A DNA stretch of 64,000 nucleotides, from assembly GCA_001683735.1 (NCBI GenBank), contig LUGG01000024.1, positions 1-64,000 of the forward strand, written 5' to 3'. Below, piece by piece: positions 30,967-44,029 of the stretch. The notes under the pieces were generated by a model, which had not been told where the DNA came from, searched no databases, and was given only the letters and a program-made list of their open reading frames with translations. Origin of the DNA: Grifola frondosa. Lineage: Eukaryota > Basidiomycota > Agaricomycetes > Polyporales > Grifolaceae. Made by a program: the position numbers and the translations under genes. Position 1 is the stretch's first letter. Every line of letters begins with the position of its first letter.

Positions 30967-33701
30967 ATGGCTTACTCAAAGGTCAAGATTGCCGCACGAC
31001 TTCGTCCTGCATTGCTCAATGAACCTGACGACGGATCAGTTCGCGTCGTGCAATTAGAGGATGGTACATCTGCCATTTGTGTTGATAATCCTCGTGACTC
31101 TACCCAAACTTTCAAATTCCCGTGAGTTAAAATCATTTCACCATGTTGTCCTGAACATGAATGATGTTCTTTTTCAGATTTACTTCATGCCATGGCAAAT
31201 CGTCGAGTCAAGATGAGATCTTTGATGAAGACGTGAGACCTCTCATTGATAACGTGTACTCTGGTGTGGTGAGTGCGCCGCAGAGATATTATAACAAAAT
31301 GCTGACGAAGAAACAACGGTGAGACCGTTACAATATTCGCTTATGGTGTCACTTCCTCGGGGAAGACGCATACGATGCAAGGCACGCCTTCAGACCCTGG
31401 CATAATTCCCCGGGCAGTAGAAGTAAGTCTGCGCATCGAATCCTCTCCATAGCGCGGCTATATACCCATGCCAGGCAGTATTCCTTAAGAGATCGTCTTC
31501 TGACGGATGTAAAGTCGCAATCGAAGTGTCTTACATGGAAATTTACAAGGACGAGGTATATGATCTCCTCGTGAATCGAGATACAGTCCGTGCAAGTTCC
31601 ATTCTTGAATATCAAACCAATTGCAGACCGCATCATAGGCAGTGAAACTTCCTGTTCGCGAGAATGACGCGGGCCAAGTCTTCGTTGCCAATCTAACGTC
31701 TTCATCTATTGAGACTGTGGGTGATTTTGAACGCATTTACTCGTGAGCACTTCGTTGTTTTTTATTTCAATTTGTATTGATTACGCATATAGTCAGGCCA
31801 CGAAACGGCGTTCCGTTGGCGCAACAAACCTCAATCGTGCTTCTTCTCGCTCTCACGCCATTCTGACTCTTGCTGTCACCGCCGTCGATCTCAACAAGGG
31901 CATCAGTAAGACAGCTATCAGATGCGACGACGGTTTCTCACTAATAACTTTGTTAGCACTGTCCGGCAAACTCAATCTAGTGGATTTGGCGGGTTCAGAA
32001 AACAATAAGGTTCGCATAGTTAGTCACCGAACGCTATATTAATACTCAGGTTATTCCAGCTCACGGGCAATGACTCCTCACGTATGGCAGAGTCGTCTGC
32101 AATCAATAAATCGTTGAGTGTTCTGGGCCAAGTCGTTCATGCTCTTAACCAAGGCGCTGTAAGCATGCGTGTCTAATTGGTAATCAAGTTTGAAGTGCTC
32201 ATCTTGGAACAGAGTCGGGTTCCCTACCGCAACTCCAAATTAACGCGCATCTTGCAAGACGCATTAGGTGGAAGTTCCATTGGTTTGCTGATCTGCAACT
32301 TGGCTCCCGGCGTCAGATTCCGACAGGACACATTGAACACCTTGAAGTGTGTGCTGTTGTGCCCTATATACACGTGCGAGCCACTGATGTGGCTTTTAGC
32401 TTTGCTGTTCGCACGAAGAACATCGAGAACAAACCAGTGGTGAATCAACAAGGTGAGCTCATTGCTAGTGCGACGTTGATGTCACTTACTTCAAGATACT
32501 AGTTATCGCCCCTATCGCAAAGGCTCGCATTTCTTTACCTCGGTCATCAAACATCGCCCGTATTACCGCCAAAACAATGGCCCCCAGAACCACTACTTCT
32601 GGGACTACACCACGTAGTTTAAGACCGTCTCTCGCTGGGCCAAGTCACTCTCGAGCTGTCGAAAGTCATGATCAGGTTGCGAATAGCCGCTCTAGATCTG
32701 GAGATAGCTTGGGTCTTTGTTTGACTGAAGATGATATCAACGAGAGGGTTCGTATACAATCTGATCTATGTATCACTTTCGTACTTACGTTTCATCTCGC
32801 TCTCTTATAGATAACGAAAGCGGTCGAACGCGAAGTAGCACGGCGCCTCCAAGAGCAAGAACAGCAACGAAAGGAAGAAGCCTTGATTCAACTTGCCAAG
32901 CTAGAATCTCACACTGAATTAAAGACTCTGCCTCCTGGCACCCTCACCCCTCTTCTTAAGCGACATCATGATCTTGACGAGCAGTTGAAGCAGCGCCTAG
33001 AAGAGCTTGACCATAAACTGTATGTATTTGTTAATGCGGTAGTTGCCAAACAAGCTCACATTTACCTTTCCAGCGATCGAGCAAACAAGGAGACGCATAC
33101 GGCTGATATCCTATCGCCAGTATCCCGGAAGAGAACTGGACGAGCCTATGTGGCGCTCGCCAGAGCGCATTCCGAGAAGTATGGGGTTGGCACTACTCCG
33201 AAGAAGTATCTCACCGACGTTCGTTGACAGGAATAATATGCAACTGGCGCTGGAACTTTATCGCAAGGCAGAAAGCTACGTACCGGACAATGTCAAACTC
33301 AAAGAGAGGTGGATACTCTTCGTTATTCATGTGTTTTTGCGTATGATATCACGTACAAAGCACTGATTTCCGCTGTGTCGACGCCGTTTGGATCATGCTA
33401 TAGGATCATCGAGATCGAATGGGCAGTAAAGAATAACCAGTCGTTCAATCCGTCACCGAAGCGGCCGAAAAAGGCGCATCGCAAAAAGTCGAGGTCGGCT
33501 AAAAGTAGAGGCGACATAGCTCTTACGGAGTGGTCTAGCGGTAGGGAGCACGTTTCATCGGCTCGCAAGCCCGGCGGATCGGGAGATAAAGAGAACTTCG
33601 ATGTAGAGGTTGCTCCCGGCCCCCGGAAGCGACATGTCCCAGATGATGGCTCCGGTGCCCTGAGCAAGAGGCGCAGGACGAACGGTTTGGGAAGAAACTG
33701 A
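30967..33701 (+). CDS. Kinesin motor protein, kinesin-10/KIF22-like
   Basis: About twelve exons join in frame from [14 protein letters not shown] to a Lys/Arg-rich C terminus. The motor domain (about residues 1-330) shows the P-loop [14 protein letters not shown] (about 31335-31375), switch [10 protein letters not shown] (about 31837), switch [10 protein letters not shown] (about 31978-32000) and [19 protein letters not shown] (about 32217-32275). The motor ends [13 protein letters not shown], which resembles the neck of kinesin-10 proteins. A Ser-rich linker, a Glu/Gln/Lys coiled coil (about 32810-33020), an [14 protein letters not shown] segment (about 33245-33285) and a basic tail with PKRPKK follow. 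Such motors act on chromosomes or spindle microtubules. Introns are short GT-AG; I found no frame break. The subfamily is tentative; motor identity is firm. Confidence 0.9.
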
Positions 33702-34081
33702 GGTATGTTTGGTAGCTGCCACTAGGATAGCATATCTGAGCTAAATTAGCTATTAGTTCATGTTGGATACCCTTTTCTTCGCTGTGCGTTGGACGGTTAT
33801 GTATGTGATACCTGTCAACATTGTTAGTATGAGCACAAGTCTCCGAGCGTAAAGTTGGGAAGTGTCCAATCGAGATTCATCCAAGCTGAAATATTCACAG
33901 CTATTGCTACACTGGCGTCGATACGTAGTAGGGTCTGGTACATGAGAATATTTAACGTATCAAAGCTGCAGAATGGAAGGAATGATCTACGAATACAAGT
34001 ATCACAGAACAAAGTAGGCTACAATTGTCAGAACTGCCTGTAAACACATTGAATATCATTGTAGAAAAGTACTTGGAATGG
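33702..34081. other. Intergenic, 3' of the kinesin
   Basis: No gene was recognised. Confidence 0.5.
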
Positions 34082-34737
34082 GCATCAATCATGCATCTTC
34101 ATGAAACTAGCCATGATGACGAGCACCTCTATCTCCGGGGAAACAATCAGCACCAGTCTGCGCGTGGCGAGAGGAAGACGCAATGTTTGGTGGAGCAGGG
34201 TCGTACATAGTATGTGGCGTGAGTGGTTGAAATGGCAGATGTCGGGGTAAACGGCTGACATGATGTCCACAAGAGGAGCTCTCGCTCTGCGGACCAGTGA
34301 TAAACTCGGGGAAGTTGGAGTTCAGGAAGACAATGCCGACCAGTAAGGCCCCTGAGGATGAAGCGGGATAGAGAAGGACACCCGCTCCAGAGAGTCTGTC
34401 TGGGACGCCCCAGGAAGCGATGGCAATCTTTGAATAACGGGCTCAGAAGTTTTAATCATTGCAATAGAGAATAGGCCTACAATTTGGTTCTCTATCAAAC
34501 GTCGAGAAAGCAACTCAAAGTTGGCGTGGTTGGCTTGCGTAGCAGCTTGGTCCGCAAGTCTGTCGGGCATGAACATACAACGAGGAAGTGGATACTGAAG
34601 CTGTCTGAGCCAATCGTGGACCTGCTGCAATATTCCCTCTCGGTTCACGACCTGTACATTCAAATGTGCAGGCCAGAACTGGACCTGACTGCTTGAACAA
34701 GGAAGAAGTTCAGCATCGATGTCAAGATGTTAGGAAA
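34082..34737 (-). CDS. Possible small gene, hypothetical
   Basis: The minus-strand frame 34663-34322 (113 residues) holds a coding-like, domain-free sequence (HDWLRQLQYPLPRCMFMPDRL...). Near 34320-34350 another register carries a hydrophobic GALLVGIVFLNSN-type stretch that continues to about 34085. The two could be joined by an intron or a frame error. No family was recognised and no start is certain. Confidence 0.25.
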
Positions 34738-36187
34738 AGAGCGACCTACTTATCGCCGTCGGTTTCTGCAGCGGTCACATGAATCTCTTGACGGACACCC
34801 TGACGAGGGGAAGCGCCAGATAATAAGACAAGGCCCCTCCACGGTCTAGACTGCGGAACCTGCTCCCTGGGAGGGGGCACTAAAGACTCGAGGTGGGTGG
34901 GTAAACGGAACATTGTCGATTGCTTTGGCTCCGCGGAAGGAAGTCACCTTTATGGGCTGTTCAAGCGGTGTACATAAGCGCAAAACCATTCCGCAACAAA
35001 GACCGTCCTAAGCGTGAGTGAGAACTGAAGCAAGCAACGTCTGTGTGCGTTGGTGAGTGGATCCATCGGACTTGGAAGGAAAGAGGACAATTTCCATGGG
35101 TCCGTTGTTATCTCGATCCGTATGTCCCGATTGTCATGGCAGATATTGCGTGAAATTGCTTATCGGGGATTCGAATGGTATGTTCCAGCCAGACAACTCA
35201 CCAGTCCGTAGCAACATGAGCAGTCCCAACGTCGAGCTCGAGAGCGAACGTAGATGCATACTTCTCATCTCAAATGGAGATAGCTCGCCGCTGAGCCCGG
35301 CCACGTTAGTACGATCAATCTACACACGCTTGATCGCAAGTATGAACTGTATAACTGGATGAACTACTTTCGATGCAGTCAACTGCCTCATCTCCTGTTG
35401 GTGCCATGCCACAGCACCCACAATGTGCCAATTCCAGCGCCCGATATTGACCGATGACACCAGAGCCTCCTCACGGCCGTTGAACAACGTTGACATTGGA
35501 CTCTCATTTCATATGTTTCCCCAACGACTGGCGTCGCCAGGTCCGCACCTTTCACCACAGTAAGCATTAAGATACGTGTCAGAGAAGGGATTACACTCAC
35601 CTGTAAGGGTACTAGGCTTGCCTCAGTCTGAGGAGACAAATGGTATGAGACACTCCGACGTCGCTTAGCGCATTATATGAGATCGGGTCTCATCATTAAT
35701 TATATATAACACTTGGGATTTCAATACGGCATGATACGTGCAAATAATTATTTGAATGAGGAGACACTGCGACCGGCAGGGCTCTGAACTTACTGGTAAC
35801 ACTGCCAAAAGTGTTCCCAAATTTGCGTGTCGAAATCATGTGCATTCTATGGGATCACCCGTCGAGAGGAGGGGCATGTCGGATAGAAATTTCCCAAAAA
35901 CTCGCGTTCGATTTCGTAGGAGATCGTCAAGGAGATGCACATTTCGTCCATCCGTTGCCACGTGGGGGATCTCCGGACACAGATCTCGCCAAATTATTGC
36001 ATATTCAGCACGAAGGGGTCAACATAACTACGCTCGTCATTGACATGGCACATATCCATGTATATAGATAGTTCACTTTGCTCAAGAGATCATAACGCCA
36101 TTGAGCTGATGGGTGTTGGGCACCACACTGCTACGCCTGCGATTCGGAAGAGGTGATGAATGCGCAGCTGCGATCTGAGAAAACACG
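34738..36187. other. Intergenic stretch with only short frames
   Basis: Frames at 35057-35362, 35756-36043 and 35811-36071 on the plus strand have no recognisable domain and no consistent splice pattern. A decayed gene at 35.8-36.07 kb (RVEIMCILWDHPSRGG...) is conceivable. I see no repeats. Confidence 0.35.
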
Positions 36188-39100
36188 TTATCTGGAGCTT
36201 AAGGTCTGCGTATAAAGATAATTGGAACACACCTTGTGATCAACTTCCACCAAGCACTCCATCTGCACCTGCCGCAATCGAGAAAATCCATCCTTGAGTC
36301 GTGAGATATTAGCCTCATCCTCTGCTTTCGCCTTCAACAGCGCCTCTATCTCTGCTTCGGCATCTTGAGCATCAGTCTTGGCAAGAGATAAATCTTGTGT
36401 CAACGTGGCCGACCGCTCCTTCTCTCGTTGGAGAGTATCCTGAAGGCTAAGGGCTTCTGCTCCTGCTTCTTCGAGCCTCGCAATTAACTCCACACGAGAA
36501 GTTTCCGCGGTGTCAAGCTGGGTTCGCAAAGCACCCACTTCGTCGGTGGCCGTGAACAATGAACCTTGGAGAGACGACAACTGGGCCGTGTGCTTGGACA
36601 TGTCAGCCCTGCTGATCCTTGAGCGCCGCCAGCGACCTGCGCAATTCTTCCTCAACGACAGTTGCGGCTGCAACGTTCTCCCGCAGCGTGGTGATTTGTC
36701 CGGCCTTCTCGCCTAACTCGGAGAGTAATTCATTTCGAGCAGCCTCGGTCTTCACCAATCGATCTCCCAGTTCAGTCGCCTCAATTTCCTTCTCTTGCAG
36801 AAGGGAACGGACCTGGTCCAGACTGAGTTGTTGCTCGGAGACGGTCACCTTAATCTCAGTGATCTCGTGTACGGCCGTGGAAGCATCTGCGAGAGCGCGC
36901 GCAAGAGAAGAACGGAGTTCATCCTCAGTCGCTTCCTTTTCTGCCAACCGTGAGGCAAGGTGGGCAGATTCGCCCGTAGCAGCGCGTAATTCCACTTGTA
37001 AGCTTTCAACCGTGCGCATTGAGACCAAGGATATCCTGTTGCAGAGTACTGTTGTAAGCTTCAAGGGTCGATATTTGGCTTCGCGTGGCGCTTAATCACT
37101 GTTCACCGTGACCGTCGGTTTTCCAGCTCAGCGACGGAAAACATCGTTCAGCGCTCCATTCGCCGCAGCCAACTGCCCCGACAGCTTCTCAATCGTTGCC
37201 TTCGCGTGCTCGAGCTCTGCTGTGACGAGCATGCATAGATTTCGAGACAGCCAGATCCTCTGGAAAGACATTCACTAACGTCATGAGCAGATCCCAAGTC
37301 ACTGGTGAGAGCAACGTTTCGGGTGGTAGCCTGGGCCAATTTATCCTCAGCAGCCGTCTGCGAGTTTCTCACCTCAAACAACTCGGCTTCGAGACGTTCA
37401 ACTTCCATGCACAGATGGTCTACCTGGCGCGAGATTGCTGCGCAGCCTCATTGAGACGATCTACGGTCGCGCTGAGGGTAGATTTTTCAGCGGCTAGAGC
37501 AGATCTGAGCTTGCTCTTTACAAGAGAGTCATTTGCAGTTTTCGCGGCCCTCAGCAGCAAGAAGGCGTGACTTCTCCGCCTCGAGCGATTCACGTAGGTC
37601 CTCAGCCACAGAATCCGACCTTGCCAAGCTCTGTCGGGTCTGCTCGACCTCAGCTTGTAAGATATCAAGTCGGCTATTTCGGGAAGAGAGCAGTGCTTGA
37701 AGTTCCTTGTGCTCAGCGGCAAGACTCGCATGTTCTGCTCGGAGGCCCGAGAATTCGGCGGTCCGAGATTGAATGTCGGCCTTTAAGTGGGCAACCTAGA
37801 ATAGAGCATAGAAGATTCAGTATCGAGAAGTGGAACAAAAGGTAAAGTTTACCTCTTTCATGAGTTGCTCGCGCTCAAGCGCACCAAAGACCAGGCCAGA
37901 CTCGATACCTCGATCCATCTCAAAGTTATTCTCTGCTTCGTCAACCTCGAAGGGTGAGGTTCGGGCGGAGTAACAAGACCATGGGATGGACCAACGGCGC
38001 TCGCTCCTGTAGATCGGCTTCAGATGACAACACTGATAATTGATCATCAGGAGCGCCGAAAGCCAAGTCTTCAATGTCTACATCGCGCATTCCAGGAGAG
38101 CTAGGAGCAGGTGTGGGCTGCTTGCTGATGTTTGATATGAATGAACCAGACTCAGTACGAGTGACACCGCCCAACGGCTGAACACGGGTAATCCTAACAA
38201 CACGATTGCGTTGAGGCGGGGATGGTGTGCAAACGTCACTAGGTGTGATGTAGGTCAATGATAGTGTACACAGCATTGTATAGGAACGGGAACTGTTCAG
38301 GTGTATGTGGTCTCGTAGGCGGACTTGCATACTCTCCTTCGGTGTTGAGAGACGCGCCCTTGATCTGGACAAGTTCATCGCGAAGAGTCGAGATTTCCGC
38401 CTCGCAAGCTTCCAATGCCTTCCTGAGTCGAAGGACTTCCTTATCTACGGGGGCTCGAGCTCGATGACTGACAGTCTTTTCTGCTTCAGCGCGGCGAAGT
38501 GAAAGACGCTCTGCCTCAAGCTGCCATGAAGTTAGCAACTGTTCTCCCAGTTATTTAACATGAAGAATACCTCGGCTTTATTCATCCTCGGCATGGAGAT
38601 GCGTCCTTGTTTCCTAGTTCTCTTCCTTGAAGGTGTACGAATTACTTCGTCTTCACCTTCAGATACCGAGCCGAGCAAAGCTGCACCACCGACAGAAGAC
38701 CGTCGCCGAGAGCGTTTCACACCTCTTCTGGAAATTTGATGCGTAACATCCTTCCAGACGTGGTTTTCAACTGCGGAGGAGGAATCGGTATCGGAGATAG
38801 GAACTGCTACCTCCCGACGGGACTCCGATATACTATACATAAATGTGTAAGAAAGTATAAGATTATTGATTGAAATAACGCCTCACGCTTTCTTCGCAAA
38901 AGGAGTGAACATCAGGTGGCCGCTGGAATCGCTGGTCTGGAGGACACCCTGTTCCACCTGGGATCTGTCGTGTCAGTGCGGGTCACATATCTGAACGCTA
39001 ATCAATTACCAATTTGTTCACAGTACGAGTAACCCAATTGGACCACTGAGGCCCCAACTTATCTTTCCGGGCTTCAGCTGTTCTACGGACTATTGAATGA

Positions 39101-39341
39101 CTTGCATGAGTAATGCAACTATGGATCCGACGAGTAAATTACCTTGAGCACGAATGGTAGCAAGATGAACAGCATGCTTCTTGTGCTCCTTCTGAGCCTG
39201 TGATAATGCACCGAGGACACCTGGTGTGTGTGCAAATTGGATGAGAACGACACAGGGGTGAAAATGACAAAACGAAATCCACAGGTACTTACGTTCGGCG
39301 TACGTATACTTCACTTTCTTCCTGGATTGTGTGACAACCAT
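36188..39341 (-). CDS. Large coiled-coil protein of unknown function
   Basis: The start ATG (39341-39339) opens MVVTQSRKKVKYTYAER, followed by an intron and LGALSQAQKEHKKHAV...GPQWSNWVTRTVNKL. Next come a Ser/Arg-rich region with KRSRRRSS and RKRTRKQGR (about 38740-38600), a heptad stretch (38530-38390), a Pro/Thr-rich linker with an acidic patch (38210-38000), and long heptad repeats from about 37850 to 36240. Introns are visible near 39110, 38960 and 38240. The rod is broken in the reading frame near 37020 and 36610, each by a single base, so it is either damaged or mis-assembled. A basic N terminus plus a long coiled coil suits a structural or nuclear protein, but I do not recognise the family. 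Confidence 0.65.
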
Positions 39342-39589
39342 AATAGGATTCTGATACAAGGAATAAAAGACCGGGAAATATGTGTCGTATGGACCAAGCG
39401 ACGACAATGGTGCGGAAACTGGAAAGAAACGCGTGGAACGCATATTTAAAGCCACAACATTAACGTCACGTGCGCACCTGGGCGGCAGCGCGCCGCAGCG
39501 CTGACTCGAACCGACTCCGAGTCCATGACGCTCGACTCCAAGAGAGAAAAATGAAATCATTGCAGGCAAATCAATGAGGGGGAAATGTT

Positions 39590-41155
39590 TTACAATAACA
39601 TCCTCCCAGCCCATCTGGGCATTGCGATGCACTCGCGTACATTTTCTACACCACCAATCCAGCTGATCAACCTCTCAAATCCCAGCCCGAAACCACCATG
39701 GGGTGCACCCCCATATTTCCTCAAATCCAAATACCACCTAGTCCTCTTTGCCGAGGTTGTGACGCTCCAACGCACCTTCAAGGAGCCCATGCCTCTCCTC
39801 ACGAAGAGATCCTCCGACAAGCTCCCCAAGGTGAGGGATCAAGAGGTCGAAGCACGCCACCGTCTTCCCGTCGTCGTTTAGACGCATGTAGAATGGTTTC
39901 AGCTCTGCAGGATAATCTGTCACGAAGACAGGACCATTGACGAGTTTTTCTGCAATCCACCGCTCATGTTCGCTTTGCAACGATTTTCCCCAAGCAGGTT
40001 CGAACACAAATTCCTTTGTGACAGCTTGATATCGTGTAAGTTCCTTGACTGCTTGATCGTACGAAATTCTAGTCCAGCGCGGGTCCGACTGGGCAATGTT
40101 CTGTAAGGCCAACCACTTCGATTGGTCGCCTCCCTGCCACAGTATTCCCATGGTGTCTAAATTCTTGTTCAGCGAATGCTTGAGGAGATCTTCCACAACC
40201 TGGCAGATATCGTCAAGACCGCTCGTGAATGCCCACTCGGCCTCCAGCATCCAAAATTCGGCCAAGTGTCGATTAGTCTGTGAGCGTTCGGCACGGAAGC
40301 AAGGAGACAGGGTATACACTCGCGAGATGGCAGTTGCAAGTGCCTCTAAATGCAGTTGGGACGATACCGTGAGGTATGCGGGGTGCCCGAAGTACTCTGC
40401 CGGCTTCGCCTCCGAGGTCAGAATGGATGGCGGAGATGAAGGAGCTATCTTGAAAGTTTCTCCTGCACCTTCGCAGTCGTTAGAGGTCAGGATCGGGGTG
40501 TGGACATAACAGAATCCTTGGCTCTTGCAGTCAGTCAGCTTTCCATACACAAGGAAGCTGTTATGTCAAATACCTGGAAGTAACTCTGCATAGCAGTGGA
40601 CACACTATCTCTCAGCCTCATCATGGCTGCGATTTCCCTTGTCCGCGTTCTAAGGTGGCAATGATCGCGTAGATATTCGACGGATAATGCATGTTTTTGC
40701 ATAGGGTATGTCTAACACATTGCAAAAGATCATGCCGACCGATTTCGGACAAGTGATATTTGACATACCTCAGGATCGCACTCTCCTAAGATTTCAACGG
40801 ATTCCACCTGCAGCTCCTTGTCTTGTCCCGCACCAATACTGTCCGTCAGCCTCCCGCTAAGGCGTACGCTCGCTCCGTTGGTCAACCTTGGAGACCATCA
40901 GAACACAGAATTATCTACTCTGATCATGATAAGGGCTACCGTTTCGTTAGTTCTGTGTTCGTAAAAACGGCCTGAAGATGGTTCAGAACTGCCATCTGAT
41001 ATGACAGCAAAAGCAATCTTCTTCTGGCGGCGCACAGACTTGACCCATCCGTTCACTGTCACAGTAGATGTCGGAGGCGTTGGCGCATGACTTGCCAATA
41101 GCTGACGGATAGTAGGGAGCAAGCGGGAAGTGGTCAAGGATCGACGCAGAATCAT
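39590..41155 (-). CDS. Asparaginyl-tRNA synthetase, mitochondrial type
   Basis: It charges tRNA-Asn with asparagine. The N terminus [20 protein letters not shown] is Arg-rich and amphipathic, like a mitochondrial targeting peptide. The anticodon-binding OB fold follows ([16 protein letters not shown], about 41075). The class II core (40550-39738) has [17 protein letters not shown], motif 2 [24 protein letters not shown] (about 40300-40230) and [13 protein letters not shown]. Motif 3 [10 protein letters not shown] lies at about 39690, and the protein ends PRWAGRMLL. Two frame breaks interrupt this conserved order: after ISDGS (about 40985) and after the NLGKED segment (about 39745), before WYLDLRKYG. 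Introns lie near 40900, 40730 and 40560. The enzyme is normally essential, so assembly indels are likelier than loss. Confidence 0.88.
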
Positions 41156-41614
41156 GACCGACGACCGCCGCGCAAAAATGCGTGTGAACCAAATGGATGC
41201 GCGCCTTTGGTCCGATGTTGACCGCTGCCTGCTGCGAGTTGGATGGCAAACAGCAGTTGCACTCGAGCGACTGTGCTAGGCGTGGCTGCTGAGCCGTGTT
41301 TCTACGCTGAGCCATTGAACGTTGACCTGTGGCATCTCGAACTGCGGTACTTGCTCAGGCCCGGGTAAATGAAGAGAAGTAATCTTTCGGATTCCTTTCT
41401 TCTTTTCTGCTTCTTCGTCAATTCCAAGAGGCTTGCATCATCGGTCACAAGAGTCATCATGCGGACTATGAGAGGCATCACGCGATGCAACATCGAGCTC
41501 GAGCCTGCTGAGCGGAGCGGGTCGCTTGCCGCCACCAGCATCTCTGCATAAGTAGCATGTTGCAGGCGGACTCCGTTCGCAGTACTTGCCTCCCTACTCC
41601 GGACAACACTTGAG
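41156..41614. promoter_or_regulatory. Shared promoter region of AsnRS and alpha-galactosidase 1
   Basis: 459 bases separate the two divergent starts. Short frames on both strands here show no domain. No TATA box or known regulatory site was identified with confidence. Confidence 0.45.
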
Positions 41615-44029
41615 ATGTTATGGAAGCCAGGACATGCGGTAATTGCTGCAGTGGGCACAATTGCGGCTCTGCTTCACGCAGTATCTGCCTTGGATAATGG
41701 TGTGGCTCGTCTACCAGGTCAGTCGACAAAGGCACTGTGGTACTGTCATGCTAATGCGTATTGTATTCAGTATTGGGATACAATAGTGCGCGCTGCGATG
41801 CCATTTCTGACCTCGCTCTGAATTCAAATGCCCATATCCGTAGCTTGGAATGCATATCAGGTACGCAATTACCGCAGTATCCAACCCACGCAAATTTTGA
41901 TTGGTACCAGTGCAATATCGATGAGGATCTCATCATTACCACCGCAAAGCTTATGAAGTCGCTGGGTCTTCAGGTTGGCTTGCTGTTTCACGTCAAACTC
42001 TGCTGTGAAATGACATCGAAGTGAAGAGTGCTGGCTACACCCATGTCAACCTCGATGATTGCTATGCAGAGAAAAATCGTACCGCTGAGGGGTTGATAAC
42101 CCCTGGTACGACATATTGCCGGTTTTATGTTCACTCATATATGAATGACGTGCTCTCTCCATCCTAGACAAGGTGAAGTTCAAGAGTGGCTTCAACAACT
42201 TGACAGATCAGTTGCACTCCATTGGTTTGTACGTGATTCTTCCACGAATCCATCTCTTTGCGTTCAGATTTCAATTTTAATTGGCTGCAACCAGCAAAGC
42301 CGGTATCGTAGGTTCCCCTCAACTTCATAGCGCTTGTGGTCATGCCGTAATCACGTTTCTATTTCAATAGTACAGCGATTCTGGATGGTTCACCTGTGCT
42401 GGTTATCCGGGCTCGTTCCAAAACGAGGCTCTAGATGCTAAAACATTCCAGAACTGGGGCTTCGACTATCTCAAGTATGTTGTTGTTATATCTCGAAATA
42501 CCTGCTGACAATTGCCGCTATGCAGGTTCGACAACTGTGCTAGTGAGTTATGGTTCGAACTTAGGGGGCAAGCGTACTTACAACTCCTAGTCCCGTACGA
42601 TGATATCATACGAGAGGGGACTTTCGGTAGTATGTTATCCTCATCAGCACCAGCGAGAGCCACCGTTCTGACCTATTATTAGAATACCAGCGGATGGCGG
42701 ACGCTATCGCGCAGCTGGCACAGAGTTCCAGGAAGCCTCCTATAATTTTTTCTTTTGTGAATGGGGATGGGTAAGAGCAGATGCCTTTCCCGCATTTCAG
42801 CACTAACGGAGGCAGCGTCAACAGAGCCAGGTTTGGATGTAAGTCAAAGCATTTCAGCATCATCTGCGCATGCTCATGAAATCTTTGGTAGCTGGGGCAA
42901 GCAAGTTGGCCACAGTTGGAGAGCAAGTCGTCTTTTCCTGCAAGACGTAATTATGCGCTGAACATTAGTTAGACCACTAATGATATCGCTCCGAATTGGG
43001 ACTCTCTTGCCAACATCATCAACTTGTTAGTCCTCAACGATGTTCTGTGCAGGTAAAGAATACTAACAAGTCATGACAAGTAACTCCTTCATTACTCAGG
43101 CAACGGACTTCTATGGTCGCAATGACCTCGACATGGTACGTGCAGTTCTGCAGTAACAGCGAGAGACAATTCGCTCACCTCTACTATAGTTACAACTGTA
43201 TGCTCACTGCTATTCGTGTCTGGGATGCTTGATAAGATTTCTGAATCGCAGCGGGAACGGTGGCTTGACTTTCGATGAAGCCAAATCCCATTTCACTGCA
43301 TGGGCGCTCATGAAATCGCCGCTGCTTGTCGGCACAAACGTAAGTCCTTGCTATGCACTTGTATCTTGTCGCTTTATTCGAACTTCACTTCAATCGTCAG
43401 TTGTCCGCCATCACTCAAGAGACACTTGAGATATTGACGAACAAGGATATTCTCGCCATCAACCAGGACTCTGTGGTCGGCACAAGTATTTCTCCTTTCC
43501 GGTGGGGCATCAACGTAAGCGGATGTTCCCTATCCTCGGCGGTGTCCCAAATCATGGTTCTTGTAGCCCGATTGGACTAGCAACGACACTTTCCCCGCTC
43601 AGTATTGGAGTGGCCCATCTGAGAATGGCACGGTATTCATGCTCGTAAGATGTCGTTCCCTCCTGCCAGATATTGTCGCCTGAGCATACTCCCTCCAATC
43701 GGGCAGCTCAACACTCTCAACGAACCTGCCACGATGTTTTTCAATCTGACCGAATCGCCATGGATCCGTGCTGGCCGGCAGTACTCAGTGCGCGTATGTC
43801 ACCTTTTTGCATTCATCCACGACTATAGATTGATCCCTTGCTGCAGGATCTCTGGTCCCACACGGATAACGGAACTGCGGTCCGTAACTTCACGGCGACG
43901 AATGTCCCGCCCCATGGGGTTGTAGCTTTGCTGCTGAAGGATGCCGGGAACGAGCCTGATGGGATCTATCCTGCTTGTGCTGTCTGGTATCAATGCACGG
44001 ATGAGAATGGTACCCATGTTGGCGGCTAA
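41615..44029 (+). CDS. GH27 alpha-galactosidase, copy 1
   Basis: It removes terminal alpha-1,6-galactose from galacto-oligosaccharides and galactomannan, probably outside the cell. The start ATG at 41615 gives a signal peptide ([25 protein letters not shown]) and mature start LDNGVARLP. Spliced motifs follow in GH27 order: LGYNTWNAYQCNIDE (split by two introns), [29 protein letters not shown], the nucleophile in FDYLKFDNC (about 42465-42540), and the acid/base Asp in [12 protein letters not shown] (about 42917-43000). A C-terminal beta domain ends at 44029. At least twelve introns occur. The one after SWR starts GC (gcaagtcg, about 42924), while copy 2 uses GT there. It is followed at about 500 bases by a paralogue with the same intron pattern. 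Confidence 0.9.
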
